64,000 nucleotides of DNA, taken from NCBI GenBank assembly GCA_019055375.1, contig JAHQIW010004424.1, positions 1 to 64,000 on the forward strand. The letters are read 5' to 3'. A program made the position numbers and the translations under genes. Source of the stretch: Parelaphostrongylus tenuis (lineage: Eukaryota; Nematoda; Chromadorea; Rhabditida; Metastrongylidae). Position 1 is the stretch's first letter, and each line of letters begins with the position of its first letter. This document shows, piece by piece, positions 35,600 through 48,710 of this stretch. A model generated the notes under the pieces. It saw only the letters and a program-made list of their open reading frames with translations, did no database searches and was not told where the DNA came from.

Positions 35600-38285
35600 C
35601 GTCTAGAAAGTCTTATATAGTTCCACGATATCACAAATGGCGTGATAGTGATATGTGAAGAACTCCAGTGAGAACAATGCGTGAATCATTTACACTGAAG
35701 TGACTCATAAAGCGGTGTGTTAGCGTTGGTAGAAAGAGAACGTAAGATGCAGCCCTAAGCTACAGTACAGAGGCTTTTTTCCCGAAGATCTTGGGCGAGC
35801 TAAGATAGAAAATTTCAAAGCACTTTCTCCTACAAAAGAATTTGTTCCATTGTTCAAATAAAAACGATATTATGCTGAGATTTAGTGCATGTTACCTGGG
35901 AATTTGATAAGCGACTATACATCGCTTCGTCTGCGCTGGAGGATGTCCTTGGTCGTTCATCTACATTGAACATTTAAACTCCTTACATAGTAGGCTGATC
36001 AAAAGTGAAAATATCTCCAACGTATGCATTAGGACTCCACCTAAGGATGAACCGCTCAAATTGCTCTTCCTTCTCCTAAGTTTTCCAGTTGTGAAATTTT
36101 CTCTCTTTGCAAATTTGTAGCTAAGAGAGGCAAATTACAGGATTTCACGAAAACTTTCAGAACTGTGCTGTCCGTCCTGAGAAATAGAGCTTACTTTGAA
36201 ATGCTCCACAATGTTGTTTGGCACCTGTTTGTACTTGACTAAACGAATACAGCCATTACGCATAGTGCAGACTAGCTCATGCCGTGTACTCTCAAATACC
36301 AGAGCACTTTTTCTCTCAGACTGGACGCTTGTGCTCTACTTGAATCTGCTGCATGTATATGATTCCTTGGGATCACGTGCAAGAGGAGACAGTCTCTCGA
36401 GATGCTAGGAAAAGTGAAGCCTAATCCTACTGCAATGCGCTTAAAATAGGTGATAATAAGCATCAGCAGCAGAATTTCTCTAGTGAAAGAATCTATGTTT
36501 TGATGAAGGCGTAAGGAGCTGTTTGAAACTCCACGGAAAGAGAGCTGCCCAGAGAAATACTGTCATAATTTTTTTGTATATGTTGCATCGCTTTGATGAA
36601 TAATGACAACAATACATTGTTATTAGTATGGAAATGATAACAAAAGTTTTGTAGTAACTTCACGTTCCAAAATTGTCATCCCCGGTACTGCCTATTACGC
36701 TGGAAAAAATTCGCCCAACATCTATCATCCGAGGCGCTACTCTCAGTACAAAGATTGAAAGGTGGATCACAATGATAAAACTAAGAACGATAACTATCTA
36801 AAGAATTCACTTATTAATTCATGATATCTGACTTAGTAGACAATGAGATTTGAAAATGACTCGCAACAATGTCTCCGCCGCTGGATAGCTTGGCCAAGCG
36901 TGTATTTTAACTATTCTAGTTTAATGGCAATGTGATACTGAAGCTTTCCAGAGCATTCCCACTTCACGAGCCTGGAAACTTTTTTCGCATTTCTAACTGC
37001 TGATATCACTCAACCCGTTTAAGACGTCTTGTATCTTTGAATATATGCCAGTTTCTGAAAGCCTCTATCGGTAAACAGAGCTTTTCTCCTAACATTTTTT
37101 AGCCATTCGGAACTTTGATTTCTGACAATTTCAATACTATGCTGGTATTCAAAAAGACCTTTTTGGCGCGCTGTAGCAGTGAGAGATAATATGTTTCACG
37201 TACAGTTGGCTTTGCTCGATCGCTTAGGATCTACGCATTGTTTTTCGCTAGACTATTAGCAATCACCGATAGTTCAACCGCCGGTTCTAAAACTAAAATT
37301 ATCGACTGAAAGGCTTTTACGGAGCGCTGTAAAAGCAAAACAAAGACTATGTTACACTTGAAGTAATCAACTGTTCGTTTGAAGTTCATAACGGTTTCTT
37401 TAATGCTCTTAGCGTCAATATGATAGCAAAATAAAAGGTGATATCTACAGGGAGGTAAAACAGAGTGCTCTCTACAAAAAACAAGCAATTTAGATAATTT
37501 ATAATTATTGAAAGAAAGTCTCACCAACGAAAATTCATCCCTTTCAAAGTGATGCAGTTTTCGTTATCTATTCTGAAAACTCTTATTCTCAAATATTTGT
37601 CGTATCCCGATAAATTGCAATTTTCTTCCACTTAATCATATGCTCTCCGTTCGTATATCTTCGATGTGCTGAATGTGATATTTTCTTGCGCTTTGGAGAC
37701 TGTCTAAAATCAAACTCTATTTCAGAATCATTGTTCTTCAAAGCATTGAACGAACCATATGTCTTCTTCAAAATCGACGACTATAGTTCCGGCGATTTCT
37801 CTACACGGAGTTGCTAAGCTATTCATGTAAGAGAGGTCAGCGACGTGTTGTGAAGAGTGCACTTTATTCATAAGGTATAACAAGACATCGGTAACTTCCC
37901 CATATAAGGGCTTAGTGGCAGGTTTTCGTACGAAAATTACAGCGTTAAATCCATTTCGTACTGAGCATCCACCATATAATCGAGCGAAATATCAGCAGAA
38001 TAATCAGACATAGTATGATATAGTACTTCTGGGTAAGAGGGACCGCAGACGCATGCTTGTGCTGTATGGCGACCGCTTTCCTAACACTCTGCGGCAATAA
38101 TAACGAACGCCGCCCGAAACGGCCCCAGCATGGCTACCTTCGAGATTGAAGATGTGGTCAACCGGTGTAATACGACCCTTCTGAAGAAGACAAAGAACGC
38201 TTGATTTCTGGAAGTGGTGAGGTAAGCACAAGGAAGAGAAGGAACTCTAAAGAAGCATCAAATAAAAGTGGTCAAGTAAATATTA
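35600..38285. other. No supportable gene
   Basis: The open frames here are short and motif-free. The region just upstream of the signal-peptide exon (35,582-36,000) should hold its promoter, but I see no defined element. Confidence 0.4.
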
Positions 38286-38289
38286 ATAA

Positions 38290-38575
38290 TTCTGTGCTTT
38301 GCACTTTATTTGATCCGTCATCACAGTGTTTTTTTTTTTCGTTGTGCGGATCTCAGTACTTCTAGCATTCAATTCGTTTTTTCGTCTTTTTCTTGAACGG
38401 CGTGGAATATTGACTCTCCTTGCAACCTTGAAGATAGCCCCGCTGTGGCGTTCCATGAGGCGTTGTTGTTGACCGCCGGAAAAAGTTGGAAGGGGGGAAA
38501 GGGGAAGGAGGGGCTCGGCTCCTCGCGCCCCGCGACGAGCATCACATGCACTCGATCGCGGCGCCCCATTTAGTG
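38290..38575 (+). repeat. 265-bp repeat family, copy 3
   Basis: The most complete copy: TTTGATCCGTCATCACAGTG, a T11 run, GTGCGGATCTCAGTACTTCT, CTTGAACGGCGTGGAA, GTTGACCGCCGG, a purine-rich GGGGAAAGGGG stretch and GCGACGAGCATCACATGCAC. Confidence 0.7.
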
Positions 38576-38579
38576 CAAT

Positions 38580-41475
38580 GAAGAAAGGGAAATTGACAAG
38601 GCAATGAACATCGATTTTGAAGCGAGAATGCCATCTTCGTGCAAATTAATTTTTTTCATTACTCATGCTGAGAATTAGTGAAGATCTTTCTTTTGAATTT
38701 ATCGAATATATTTACTAAGCTCTGCTGAGAAGCCATTTACAAACCCTAGGAGAGTAAAAAATGCACGGCGTAAGTGAACCGTAGAATTATTTTTACTGCT
38801 ACGACCCAATAGAAAAAGGTTTCAAAGTACAATACAGCATTGAAACTGTCGAGATTTGAGCCATAGACTGATCACTAAGAGTCCAAAGTGAAAGCGGAAA
38901 ATGTGTTGCTTCAGAGTCTCGTTCATTCCGAAGGCGGGTCTGTATTCATATTTCGAATTTCAAGATTTAAGTCGTATATTATGATCATTCAGCATCTGGC
39001 TAATTCTTCATTTTTTTTCAAGAACCAAGTTGATTTTTGTAAAGCGTTTTTGCATACAAATCCAGTGAATAAAAACTCATTCAATAGGTAAAGTATCAGC
39101 TCACAGGAAAATAAGATTTGGAGCAATATGTCGTTCATATTGATCCGTCAAAGAGTAAGGTTCGTAGAGTTCGCAGGTATACACAATTTCCAAAGTTAGT
39201 TAGCTAATTAATCTACAAAGTTCGCTACTGTTGCCACATTTTTGAGCTTCCTAGTTATGCTGCTTGACCGACCAAAGCTAACAGGTAGAATTTTGCGTCT
39301 ACACCTAGTTATAGTAAACGCTCCTTACAGAGTACCAAATGTTGCTACTTTTTATGTCTCAGCCAATTCGCTGTAATTTTGCGATTAAGTTATTGTACCG
39401 CACTTGCATGCGCCTTCTGTATAAACAGAGGTTTTGAATTTGACAATTCGAAAGCGTTGAGGAACTCCTCCAAATCGTCTAGGTCCTTCTAATAATTCGA
39501 AACAAAATTTTATTTAACCTTGACCGAGAAATGGCAAGTTAAGATTAAATAAACAAGTTTTAAGAGCTAACCTTTCTACAAAGCTTACACGGGGTAGATA
39601 TGTATTCTTCATGAGGGCCGACGTTTTAACACCTTCGCCTCCTCAGAGCCTGAACATATTACATAAGCGTTATTCGTTTAGGTGTGCGAAGTACCTATTA
39701 CATATAAAATCTACGGTGTCTTATAACGTCATATTATTCAGAAAAAGCCACTGATCGTGTTATCCAGGTGTAAGACTACTCTGTTCCGCGGGATGACATT
39801 TGATCTCGCTCTCCTTCCCATGTCCGTAGGTCGACTTGAGCAAAGTGCCAGCTGATACCCAATATGGGAAGTCAATCTGTGGCGCAGGTTTTTTAGCACA
39901 ATTTCGTTATGGGAAACGATTTTTTAAAGAGGCATTGAACAATGAACAAACAACTTTTACTGTCAATAAAAATTCGCAAGCTTTCGAAAACTGCGGTTTC
40001 AAAAATGCACTTGTGCCCTGAAAAGGCTCTCTTAGAACACTGCAGCACTTGTAATAAGATTTTGTTTCACAGCGACCTGTGTTGTCGCGCATATATAGTT
40101 TGACAAAACTCTAAGCCCTGGCCATATGTAATCATTCGATGCGTAGATAAATGTCAGTTCCCATATTGTGCTTGTTTTCAAACAAACATTTTAGTGCAGT
40201 ACTAGGAAACTTAAGGTTGGGTTATACATGGCGCACATTACTTGTCGTTAGAGAGCGCTAGCGATGAATCAGTCTTGCAACTCGACTCATCAATCGCTCA
40301 GCTCGATTCACATGTGGCGAGATTTTGGCTATTGAATAAATTTTCTCGGCTTGCAAACAGCTGTAAATAAAACATTTGCTACCAAAAAAATTTCTCTACA
40401 GGTCCACTTATTTTCTACGAATAGGCTTAAGTTGCTTAGGCTTAGGCATACTGGCGGGTTTATATAGCAATATAAAAAGATGACGAAAATCCTGAGCTCA
40501 CGAAACGATAAAACAAAGCTTGTTCTGCAGTTCGAATACAAGAAGCCTAGAAATCTCGAAGCAATAAAGAAGGAATTTTTTAAGTGAGTAACGGAAATGC
40601 GAGCTAAAAGCGCGCCGCTTGAAAATAGCAATTTTATTTTACTGCCTCAGCGCAGTAGGAAAGACTCTCCAAAAAGCAACTATAATTTGAATTTTTGAAA
40701 GTTTAAGCTTTGCAATAAATATCAACAGTCTAATGAAATATTTTCATTAGAAAAAAAGGATTTCTAAATACACTTTTTGGTACTGTTCTATTATGGCGGC
40801 GCCACTTGAGGCCTTTGATTACATTTTTTGCACTTGCAAAACATTTCTGTGGTTTTTCTAAAGCACAAATCAAGTGGATTTCAATGGCATGTTTAATTTT
40901 TTAAATAGCTTATATTTGGCACCATATTAGTCAAAAGATGGTGCTGTTCCTCATTCGAAGATTGCTCACTGGATAAATGTTTCGTTGTAATGAACTTTCA
41001 GTCGTTAGATAGAGAAAATCTTTGCAATTATAACAATAAATTTAGCTTTCGTAAAAAATTTTTTCGTGCTCTGTAACGACCAAAACACTACTCGGTCTCA
41101 CGCTCAGTGAGTAATTGTAGTCGTCTGAGGTGTGTGTACAGCTGTAATACCCATCCGCTGCATAAATCACATGTGGATTTTTGAAGAAAATCAGAGATCT
41201 CACCGACGTTTTGGAATTTTCCTACATGATTATGTGCTTTTTCAAGAAAAAAGAACTGTTGAAAATGATTTATCGTGTTTCAAAGATTGAGAAACTCACA
41301 ATAAAATATAGAACACTGTTCAGGAGACAAGAGAACTTTGATGGCATCCAGGAGTGATTCAAAAACATCGTCACCTAAACTGGCAATGGGGATTAAAACT
41401 GGGACATTGGCGAAAAGTAAACCAAAGGTCGCAACAATTACATATTTTCACCTGCGATCAGTTTACGTCACATGA
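38580..41475. other. Dispersed repeats and a PLE 3'-end relic, no gene
   Basis: Units of the roughly 190-bp dispersed repeat lie at about 38,770-38,905 and 39,880-40,760. A minus-strand PLE end motif is at 39,616-39,650. Nothing else is recognisable. Confidence 0.45.
39616..39650 (-). ncRNA. Small hammerhead-like motif, PLE relic
   Basis: On the minus strand: GGCT, CTGAGGA, GGC...GTT, AAAAC, GTC, GGCC. Stem I GGCT/GGCC still pairs (one G-U). G12 of the core is changed to A, so it is probably inactive. Confidence 0.4.
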
Positions 41476-41479
41476 ACTC

Positions 41480-43060
41480 AGCCAAGTATCACCTGTATCA
41501 CCTGTCGTCCCGTTGATCGTCGAGTAACTCGAGCGGGTACCAGCAACTGTTCCATTTTTCCCTATCGAGTGCAAGAGTAGCCCAGTGGGTCCTCCTCGCT
41601 CTAGCGATTCGCTGAGCATCATACCTTTCTTCTATCGCTTTCGTGAAGAAATCGGATCAGTGGGTCATCTTCTTTTAGTGCGTTTGATGTCCCGAGGAAT
41701 CCAGCCGGTAACGGCTCTCGTCCATCGGTTGTCGTTGAAGCGCATCACGTGTCCGGCCCACCTTATTTTCGATATCCTGGCGTGTAGAACGGCGTCTCTG
41801 ATTTTCGATCGTTGACTTAGGTCGGAACTTCGGATCCTTTCTCTCATTTGCAAGATACGGGATACCCCTAGCATCAACTTTTCGACTGCGCCTTTGATAA
41901 CGCCAAGTGATTTTTCATCCTCTTACGTAGCGACCACGTTTCTGTTGCATATGTTAGGGCACGGATAATTGTCGAGTCGAAAAGGTGGGCACGGAGTCTG
42001 ATGTTCGTTTTCCTCTTCACTGTATTCTCGATGCTCTTAAACGTTCCCCAAACCGCTCGTTTCCTCTTGCTCAACTCTGGAGCTAGGTCGTTCATCATGT
42101 TGATTTCACCACCTAAATAGACGTAACTGGAGCATTCGGAGATTGTCGTTCCGTTGAGCATGAATGGGACATTCAAAACCCATCCGTTCCTCATGAACAT
42201 CGTTTTCGTTGAATTCATTTGACCTGTCCTTCCGCAGTCGTTATCGAAATCGATCAACATTTGTTCCGCTTGGCTGATGTTTGGTGTTATGAGAACGATA
42301 TTGTCAGCAAAGCGAAAATGGTTTAATTGTCGACCGTCAATTTTCACTCCCCTATCGTCCCATTCTAATGTTCGCATGACGTTTTGTAGGGTGGCAGTGA
42401 ATAGTTCTGGCGAAATTGTATCGCCTTGTCAAACCCCTCTTCTTGCGTCGGTGGTGATATTGTTGTAGAATTGAGATATTTTTATCGTTAAATTTTCTAT
42501 AAAGCTCACGAAGGATCATTATGTACCGAGTAGGGACGCCCTGGTTATCCAGAGCCTCTATAACCGCTTCTGTTTCTACTGAATCAAGGGCTTTCTTCAG
42601 ATCGATGAAAGTGTGACAGAGTGGTTGTTTGTGCTCTCGCGAAACTTCAATGAGTCTTGTAATCGTGTGGATGTGGTCTGTAATGCTAAATCCTTTTCGG
42701 AACCCTGCTTGTTCGCATAGCTGTCCTTCGTCCAGTGTTCTGTCAATCCTGTTTAGGATCACTCGAGTAAAGAGTTTATAGACAACGGACAGCAAACCGA
42801 TTGGACGATATTTGCCTATGTCGTGATGGTCTCCTTTATTGAACAACATTACGGTGTTGCTGGTTTTCCATTGAGTAGGGACCTTGCATTCTGACAGGTA
42901 GCGAGTGAAGAGCCGAGCCAGGGTGTTGATGTGAACTGGCGGCAGGTTCTTTAGCCAAGTAAGACTCCAATAAATGTCGTGCAGCTCTTCGGTGCCGTCT
43001 GTTGCGCCATTTTGCAGATCCCCACATCCTTCCGACAGCTTGAGAGTGAGTCAATTTTTG
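41480..43060 (-). mobile_element. RTE-type LINE, 5'-truncated
   Basis: The minus strand encodes, with frameshifts, the pre-RT segment (PPVHINTLARLFTRYLSECK), RT (IGKYRPIGLLSVVYKLFTRV, AGFRKGFSITDHIHT, HFRFADNIVLITP) and the C-terminal WAGHVMRFNDNRWTRAVTGW...LDDQRDDR end. The endonuclease half is missing. The catalytic FADD is FADN, so the enzyme would be dead even without the frameshift near 42,365. Confidence 0.8.
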
Positions 43061-43064
43061 AACC

Positions 43065-44190
43065 GAAATGAAGCTTCATTGGATGTCCATTTTTGCACAG
43101 ATTTTGGACACATCTATGCGTCACAGCTGGAGAAGGCGCGTCCTATATACAGTCTTTAGATTCATTGCTCGAGTAGCATAAGTGCAAATTCTTTCCACAA
43201 CTAGTGCCCAGTATTTGAATTCAGTTTGTTTTAATAATAGTTCTCATAGAACAATATAGTACTGCTCATATTACAAACTGAAACAGCACTCGCTGTGCCT
43301 AGCGCAGTGGTAGTGGCTTCGATCATCGCACGGCCGCTCTAACATGATCAGGCATTAATTCCGCACAGCACTCGGCCCAACAAGATTCTAATGTTTCCGC
43401 TGCTATAAATTTGCTACCAAACTTTCAGTTTTGCCTTTCATAAATTCTTTATTTAAATAGTTAGTATTCTCCTTTTATGAATGAGCTAGTGGTAGTAATT
43501 CAAACGATTTTTGTTATGACCAACGTTCAGGCGGTTCCGCTTTCATAGCCTTCACGCTGATTCAAATCCAGTTTCTACGGCGGTTGTTTTTTGTGCAACA
43601 TGGTTTTCGTAGCCGCCGCGTCGAAACGAATCGGGTAGGATCACTGCAGGATTGAAATGATAACCGACGCTTTGAAGGTCAAATGAACCGGTCCGCGAAG
43701 CTTGTGCATACATCATGCTCGTCAGATCTTTCGTCATTCGGCTACCACTTCATAGACCCCTAATGGATATCTATGAAAATCGATGCGCGCAGCGCGAAAT
43801 GCGCAGCGGTGTGCGCGATTTTTGCTGTTTGATTAGGGTTTTTCTTCTCCGTTTTGTAGAAATTTTTGGAAATCTTGTAATATTTTGATATAACACAATT
43901 CATTCTATTCGCAAATACACTTTTGGTTTGAACACATATACCTTTTATAGAGGAAGGCTGGCTAACTATGCAATCATACTGAATTTGGCAGTTAGTCAAT
44001 TGTACTGGATTGTGCAGAGGACATCATAGCAAAATCTTCAAGTTTAATTTACTCTGGTTTCATGCGAGACACAACAGTCATCATAGTATATAAAAATTGG
44101 AAAACAATGAGTAATTTATCGAAAATGATGCATGTTGCATGCGACAGCATTTCATCGATAACTGACGAGAACTCGACTCAAACAGCAACA
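43065..44190. other. No gene; possible tRNA-like scrap
   Basis: CCTAGCGCAGTGGTAGTGGC at about 43,306-43,326 resembles a tRNA 5' half, but no matching 3' half follows. A GCGCGCAGCGCGAAATGCGC palindromic patch lies at about 43,785-43,805. Confidence 0.3.
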
Positions 44191-44196
44191 ATTTCC

Positions 44197-44487
44197 TGTG
44201 ACACTTACTCGATCAGATAGCATTTGCTTACATGCAAACTTAAACAGCAAGCGTTTTCGGAGAACCTTTCTTGATCAGATCGAGCCTTGCGCTTTCCTCC
44301 GCATATAAGCGTGAGCAGACAACACACCGGAGGCAGTCACACGGTTGCAGCGTTCCTGTGCTCCACTAGTCGTCCAATTCTTCATATATAGGCATCGAAG
44401 TGGTCGTAACATAATCCATTTTCAATAAAGGCACCTTCGAATCCCTCTTACTCTTCACTCTGTAAAGTTGTTTCTGAGTAACTCACA
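44197..44487 (+). mobile_element. Candidate solo LTR
   Basis: This 291-base block opens TGTGACACTTACTC and closes GAGTAACTCACA. It has a TATA-like GCATATAAGCG at about 44,300 and CAATAAAGGC at about 44,425, the order expected in an LTR. A clear target duplication is not visible and no internal region is attached. Confidence 0.3.
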
Positions 44488-45239
44488 ATAATCCCTCATC
44501 AAAGTTGCACTTAATGCTCTTGTATCCGATAGTGCATTTACTCATCGTATTAGGCCATCAACCATTCTCAGAGCAGCCGTAACCCGCAGATCTCGCTCTT
44601 GCTCGAATCTCTTACGTAATCTCAGAAGGCTACTCTTTATGATACCTCGTAACTATTCCTTAGCGCTTATGCAGTGCTAACTCTAATACTTAAGGTATTT
44701 GTCATGTATTATCCATCTACTCACAGAACGTTATTGTTATCGTTAACTAGTGCACTTATGTTATTTTATTGCATATAAAGCTTTTAATTCCCGAATTTGG
44801 GGTAATCTGAGAAGTCCGAGTGGCAAACGTTCTCAACGATTTCAACAGAATCCATTGAACCGTCATTAAAATAATTCTCATTATGCATAAGTTTGTATCA
44901 GTCATCTGTTTATTTGTGGATGTTTAGAGTTGATGTATGCGAAAAAAGTCAAGAACTTATGGATAGTAGAAGAATTCTGAGCGTGGAGGGACATTTATGC
45001 TCTAGTTTGTTCTACGTTCCACACTCGAGAGCAATTTTCGCCTCACAGATCTTTTTTCCTACACTTTCTGTAACCATTCCATTGCTCAAATCTAGAAGAT
45101 TTTGATGGTGAACTTGGTTGATGAAAAAAACCCTCACGATGTGCTGTAGCAACCAAACGACAACTGAGTTTCGCACTCGGCGCTCCTCTGTTCGCCGGTA
45201 AGTGGAAGGGATTCGCAAGACTGACACCATGTCAGCACG

Positions 45240-46570
45240 CTTTTTACATCATATCGATTATTTGAGAAATGTAGTCTTCTTCTGGCTGCTACAATACAAT
45301 AGAAAGTTCCTTTGAAAAACCAAATTTATCAAAGATATCGCTGAGATTTGAGCTATCGAACGGCTAATAAAAATCAACCGGAAGAGCTTTGTTCTGCGAG
45401 AAATGCTCAAGTGTAGGGACAATTTTCTTTTTACCGTTACAGTGCACTATGAAAGCCAACCGAAAATCAAATCATTTTTAAAATTGCTGGTATTTCGTCT
45501 GTTAGACGACTATTGATGCTCTAAAAAATCAAGGAAGCCTCTTTCTCAAAAGATCCAGTTAGAATGCGAATATCGGATGTGATTCAAATTTGCGAAATTC
45601 AATATTCCTTGCTGTTATAACACAATTAGAAGGTCTTTCTCAGAATCAGCATAAACTCATGGTATTGAGTCGTTATTGAAAATCCGCAAAAAAAAACATT
45701 GTTCAGCAAAGCGCTCTGTGGTGGTACATAATTTTATCTTTGCTGTTATAGCACAACAAAAAAGCAATTCTGAACGGATTCACAACACTGAAATTCCCGA
45801 AACGCAGAGTATCAAATGATTATTAAAGCGTTTTTAAAAAAAATTAGAAGATGCATTTTTTCAAAGGGGCTGAAACGGGATAGAGATAACGGAAAAGTGC
45901 CCTCCGCAATTATCGCGCTCTCTTCCTGCACTTACTCCAGCTACATACTACAATCACCTCCATATGAAACCCTTTTAGAGGTGTTTAGTTGTGGAATATG
46001 CGCTTTCAAGCAACGTATTCCCAAGACAGGCGATACAAATGCATGATAAGTTAAAACTCTGCTTTTTTTCAGATGGACGTGGTAGTAGTGCTGAAAAGTG
46101 GGGATTTTCAGAGCAAAGCAAATAGTCACTTTTTATATTGAGAAAAAGCCTTCACAAAAGTTTTATCTGTGACAACCCATCATAATGTGACAATAAGATG
46201 CCACCGATGTTCAAACTTCATTTATAATTACCACTAAAGCAACTATAGCGTTTAAAGCGGAGGGGTAAAATTTTGGGTGTGAAATGCATCCTTATTTTCC
46301 CTCTTACAGCGCTCCGTATTGCATCTTCAAAAAAAATCAGTATAATATCAAATTCTCAAGGTTTGGTCTTTCAAGTAACTTGTAAGAGTTTGACGAAGAG
46401 CCATATACAAGCCCCAGCAGAGCAAATACATCAAACTGAGTGTGTAACATGGTTTTATTTTTGCTGCTGCAACGTAATAAAAAGGTCTTCTAAAAAACAA
46501 ACATGCTGCTGAAATTTGGAGAGAGTTAAGCCTTCGATTAATTACCAGTTGTTTGAGAGAAAACTTTTGT
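45240..46570. repeat. Cluster of roughly 190-bp dispersed repeat units
   Basis: Several degenerate units share a recurring order: (T)GCTGCTACA.CG.T..TAGAAAG, a purine stretch, GAGATTTGAGCTATCGAA, TTATTAA.A.TC and a GCTTTGTTCTGCGA-like end. Other units are at 6,600-6,990, 18,900-19,990, 25,900-26,660, 38,770-40,760 and 52,540-52,830. No coding function is seen. Confidence 0.5.
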
Positions 46571-46839
46571 CCAGCGAGTAAAACCTTTAAACTACGTGTA
46601 CCTCAAGTAGACATGCCGTCCTATAGGGGTTCGAGCATCGCGGCAACATCTTGTGCTCAAAAAACCTCGGAAAGGGAGCTCAAGCTACAATTACATCCAA
46701 TAATAGCATCGCACATAATAAATCAAAACTTTGAACAGTTGGCATTAGTAACGCTTTTTCTGCCAACAGAAATCTGCAAAAACATCTTGGTTCCTTACCT
46801 GTGATCTCATCCGTCACACGTAGAACGCGCGCTTCTAAA

Positions 46840-47795
46840 AAAACATGTTTCGAACAGCGACCACTGTGTGCACAGGAAAAGAACATTAAGCAGAATCTTT
46901 GAAGTTGGGGAAGAAAATACCATCTTTAATGGCTACGATACGGCAGGAGCTTTGCAGGTTAGATTCAGAGGGCATTCTATGCTCCCAAACGACAAGTGTG
47001 GCGAAAATAGGGTCTCTTTCCTTCTGCCTTTTATCTCTACGATTTATGCACAGCTACTAAACGCCGCTTAAGAAGAGCAGGTCTAGATAATTCGGTAGCA
47101 ATGCTTGAAATACTCTCAAAGACACTAAAGCGCCAATTAGTTCGCAACCTACTGTATGAGCGCCTCTGCGAAACTAATGGCTGCAAAGTTTGCGCGTACG
47201 ACAGAGACGGCGACTGCATGAGATCGGGTATAATTTACTTGATTTCTTGCGAGACATGCGGCGATGACTACATCGGCGAAGCGGGTAGACCACTGTTCCT
47301 CCGTATAAAAATACCTAGTTGGGTAACGCAACTCTGATCCAAAAACCCCATTTGGCATGCGTAGGGACCAAAAACATACAGGAGCAATGTTTGGCGTCAA
47401 CTTTAGAAGCCTTTGGATACATAGCAAAGACCCAAAAATGAACCGAAAAGAGGAGTGCCTCGTAATCACGAGTGACCCCGAACCATATCTCAAGCTGATC
47501 TTTCCGGCCTGAGTTAGGCACAGCCCACTAATGCACTGACGTTAAGCGGCTGGTCTTCAATGAATAATTGATAGTCCTGCAACATCAAGCGGTGAGTGTT
47601 TTTGGAATTAAGCTTATACTATGAGATTAAAAACTCATTTCCTACATTTTCTGCTGGAGTTATGGAGATTTGGTTTAAGGGAATGTGGATATATTTGACC
47701 TTTTCAGGCTCTGAAGAAGGCGACCCGCCAGAACGTAACTGTATTGTTGTATGCTTCCCTGATATTCAATAAACAATATCAATAACACCCCGGAA
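46840..47795 (+). mobile_element. Penelope-like element, second copy, decayed
   Basis: From MFRTATTVCTGK on it parallels the 10 kb copy: an RFRGHSMLPND linker, LKRQLVRNLLYERLC, a C..C finger-like patch, then SGIIYLISCETCGDDYIGE (GIY-YIG core) and MNRKEECLVITSDPEPYL. The frame breaks at least twice. The RT is missing apart from its last residues. Confidence 0.75.
47707..47740 (+). ncRNA. Small hammerhead-like motif at the second PLE end, degenerate
   Basis: GGCT CTGAAGA A GGC GACCC GCC matches the 11.4 kb copy, but GAAACGTC has become AGAACGTA, destroying the core. Confidence 0.4.
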
Positions 47796-48064
47796 TGGCT
47801 TAGCAGAAGAAAATACTCATCTATTCAAACTACGTTGAGATTGATATATAGTCGGTTCTGGTACTCATTGAAAATCTGCAAGTTTGAAAGGTTTTCAATC
47901 TAACATGAGAGGTGATCTAAGCTGAGATATGCTACCTAGTAATATATGTTGTAATTGAAGTTCAGATTCGGAAGACTTCAATAGAACATCATCCGAAAAT
48001 ACGAAAATATACCTACATAAATGTGTCTAGGTGAGTAGAGAAAGCACGTGCCATACTGACACTC

Positions 48065-48335
48065 TATAGACCCGTCTTCACAGTTTTTTTTTACTGCGCG
48101 GATCCCAGTACTTCAAGCATTTCATTCGTTTTTTCGTCTTCTTCATGATTGTAGAATACTGATTGAGCGCGTCTTTTTGCGATCTCGAGGATAGCCCGGC
48201 TTTGGCATTCCATAGGGCGTTCGTTGTTGACTGGCGGAAAACGTAAGGGAGAGGTGGGGTGGGGGGGGGGGGGGGGGGGGGGGTATGGGGGCACCGCGAC
48301 GAGCGTCACACCAATTGGCCGCGGCGCCCCCATGG
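48065..48335 (+). repeat. 265-bp repeat family, copy 4, with a 23-G run
   Basis: Same order of blocks as the other copies (CTGCGCGGATCCCAGTACTT, GGCATTCCATAGGGCGTT, GCGACGAGCGTCACACCAAT). Its purine-rich section has grown into a pure G run at 48,261-48,283. Confidence 0.65.
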
Positions 48336-48710
48336 GGCATATTGGCGCAGTAAGAGCAGCGAATACACAGTTGAGTACTCTCACGTCTTAGAGAAGAAGA
48401 GAGGTGCTCTTTATTATCGTTTAGAATCCTATTTCCCACCTGGAGACATGCCGAGTTGATCTGATAGCTAATTCCATGTAACAATCACTGAGAAAAGTAA
48501 GTTGCCTTGAGAAAGTAAGTTCAACGAAACAAACAAGTTGGCTGTTCTGATAATCATAAAAACGAATCCATCGCACATCTATGAACTGTGAACTGATAAG
48601 ATTTTCCCGACAGTTGTAATATTTCAGCATTTATTTTCAAAATCAAGTACACTGTGTCCAACTGAATGCTTCTTCCTCCTGTTTCCTTGTTGCTTTTCTT
48701 CTTTTTTTTA

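Noticed and set aside
31000..48000. Genuine tRNA genes
   Set aside because: The tRNA-like boxes seen belong to SINE-type repeats; none folds into a full cloverleaf with acceptor stem by eye.
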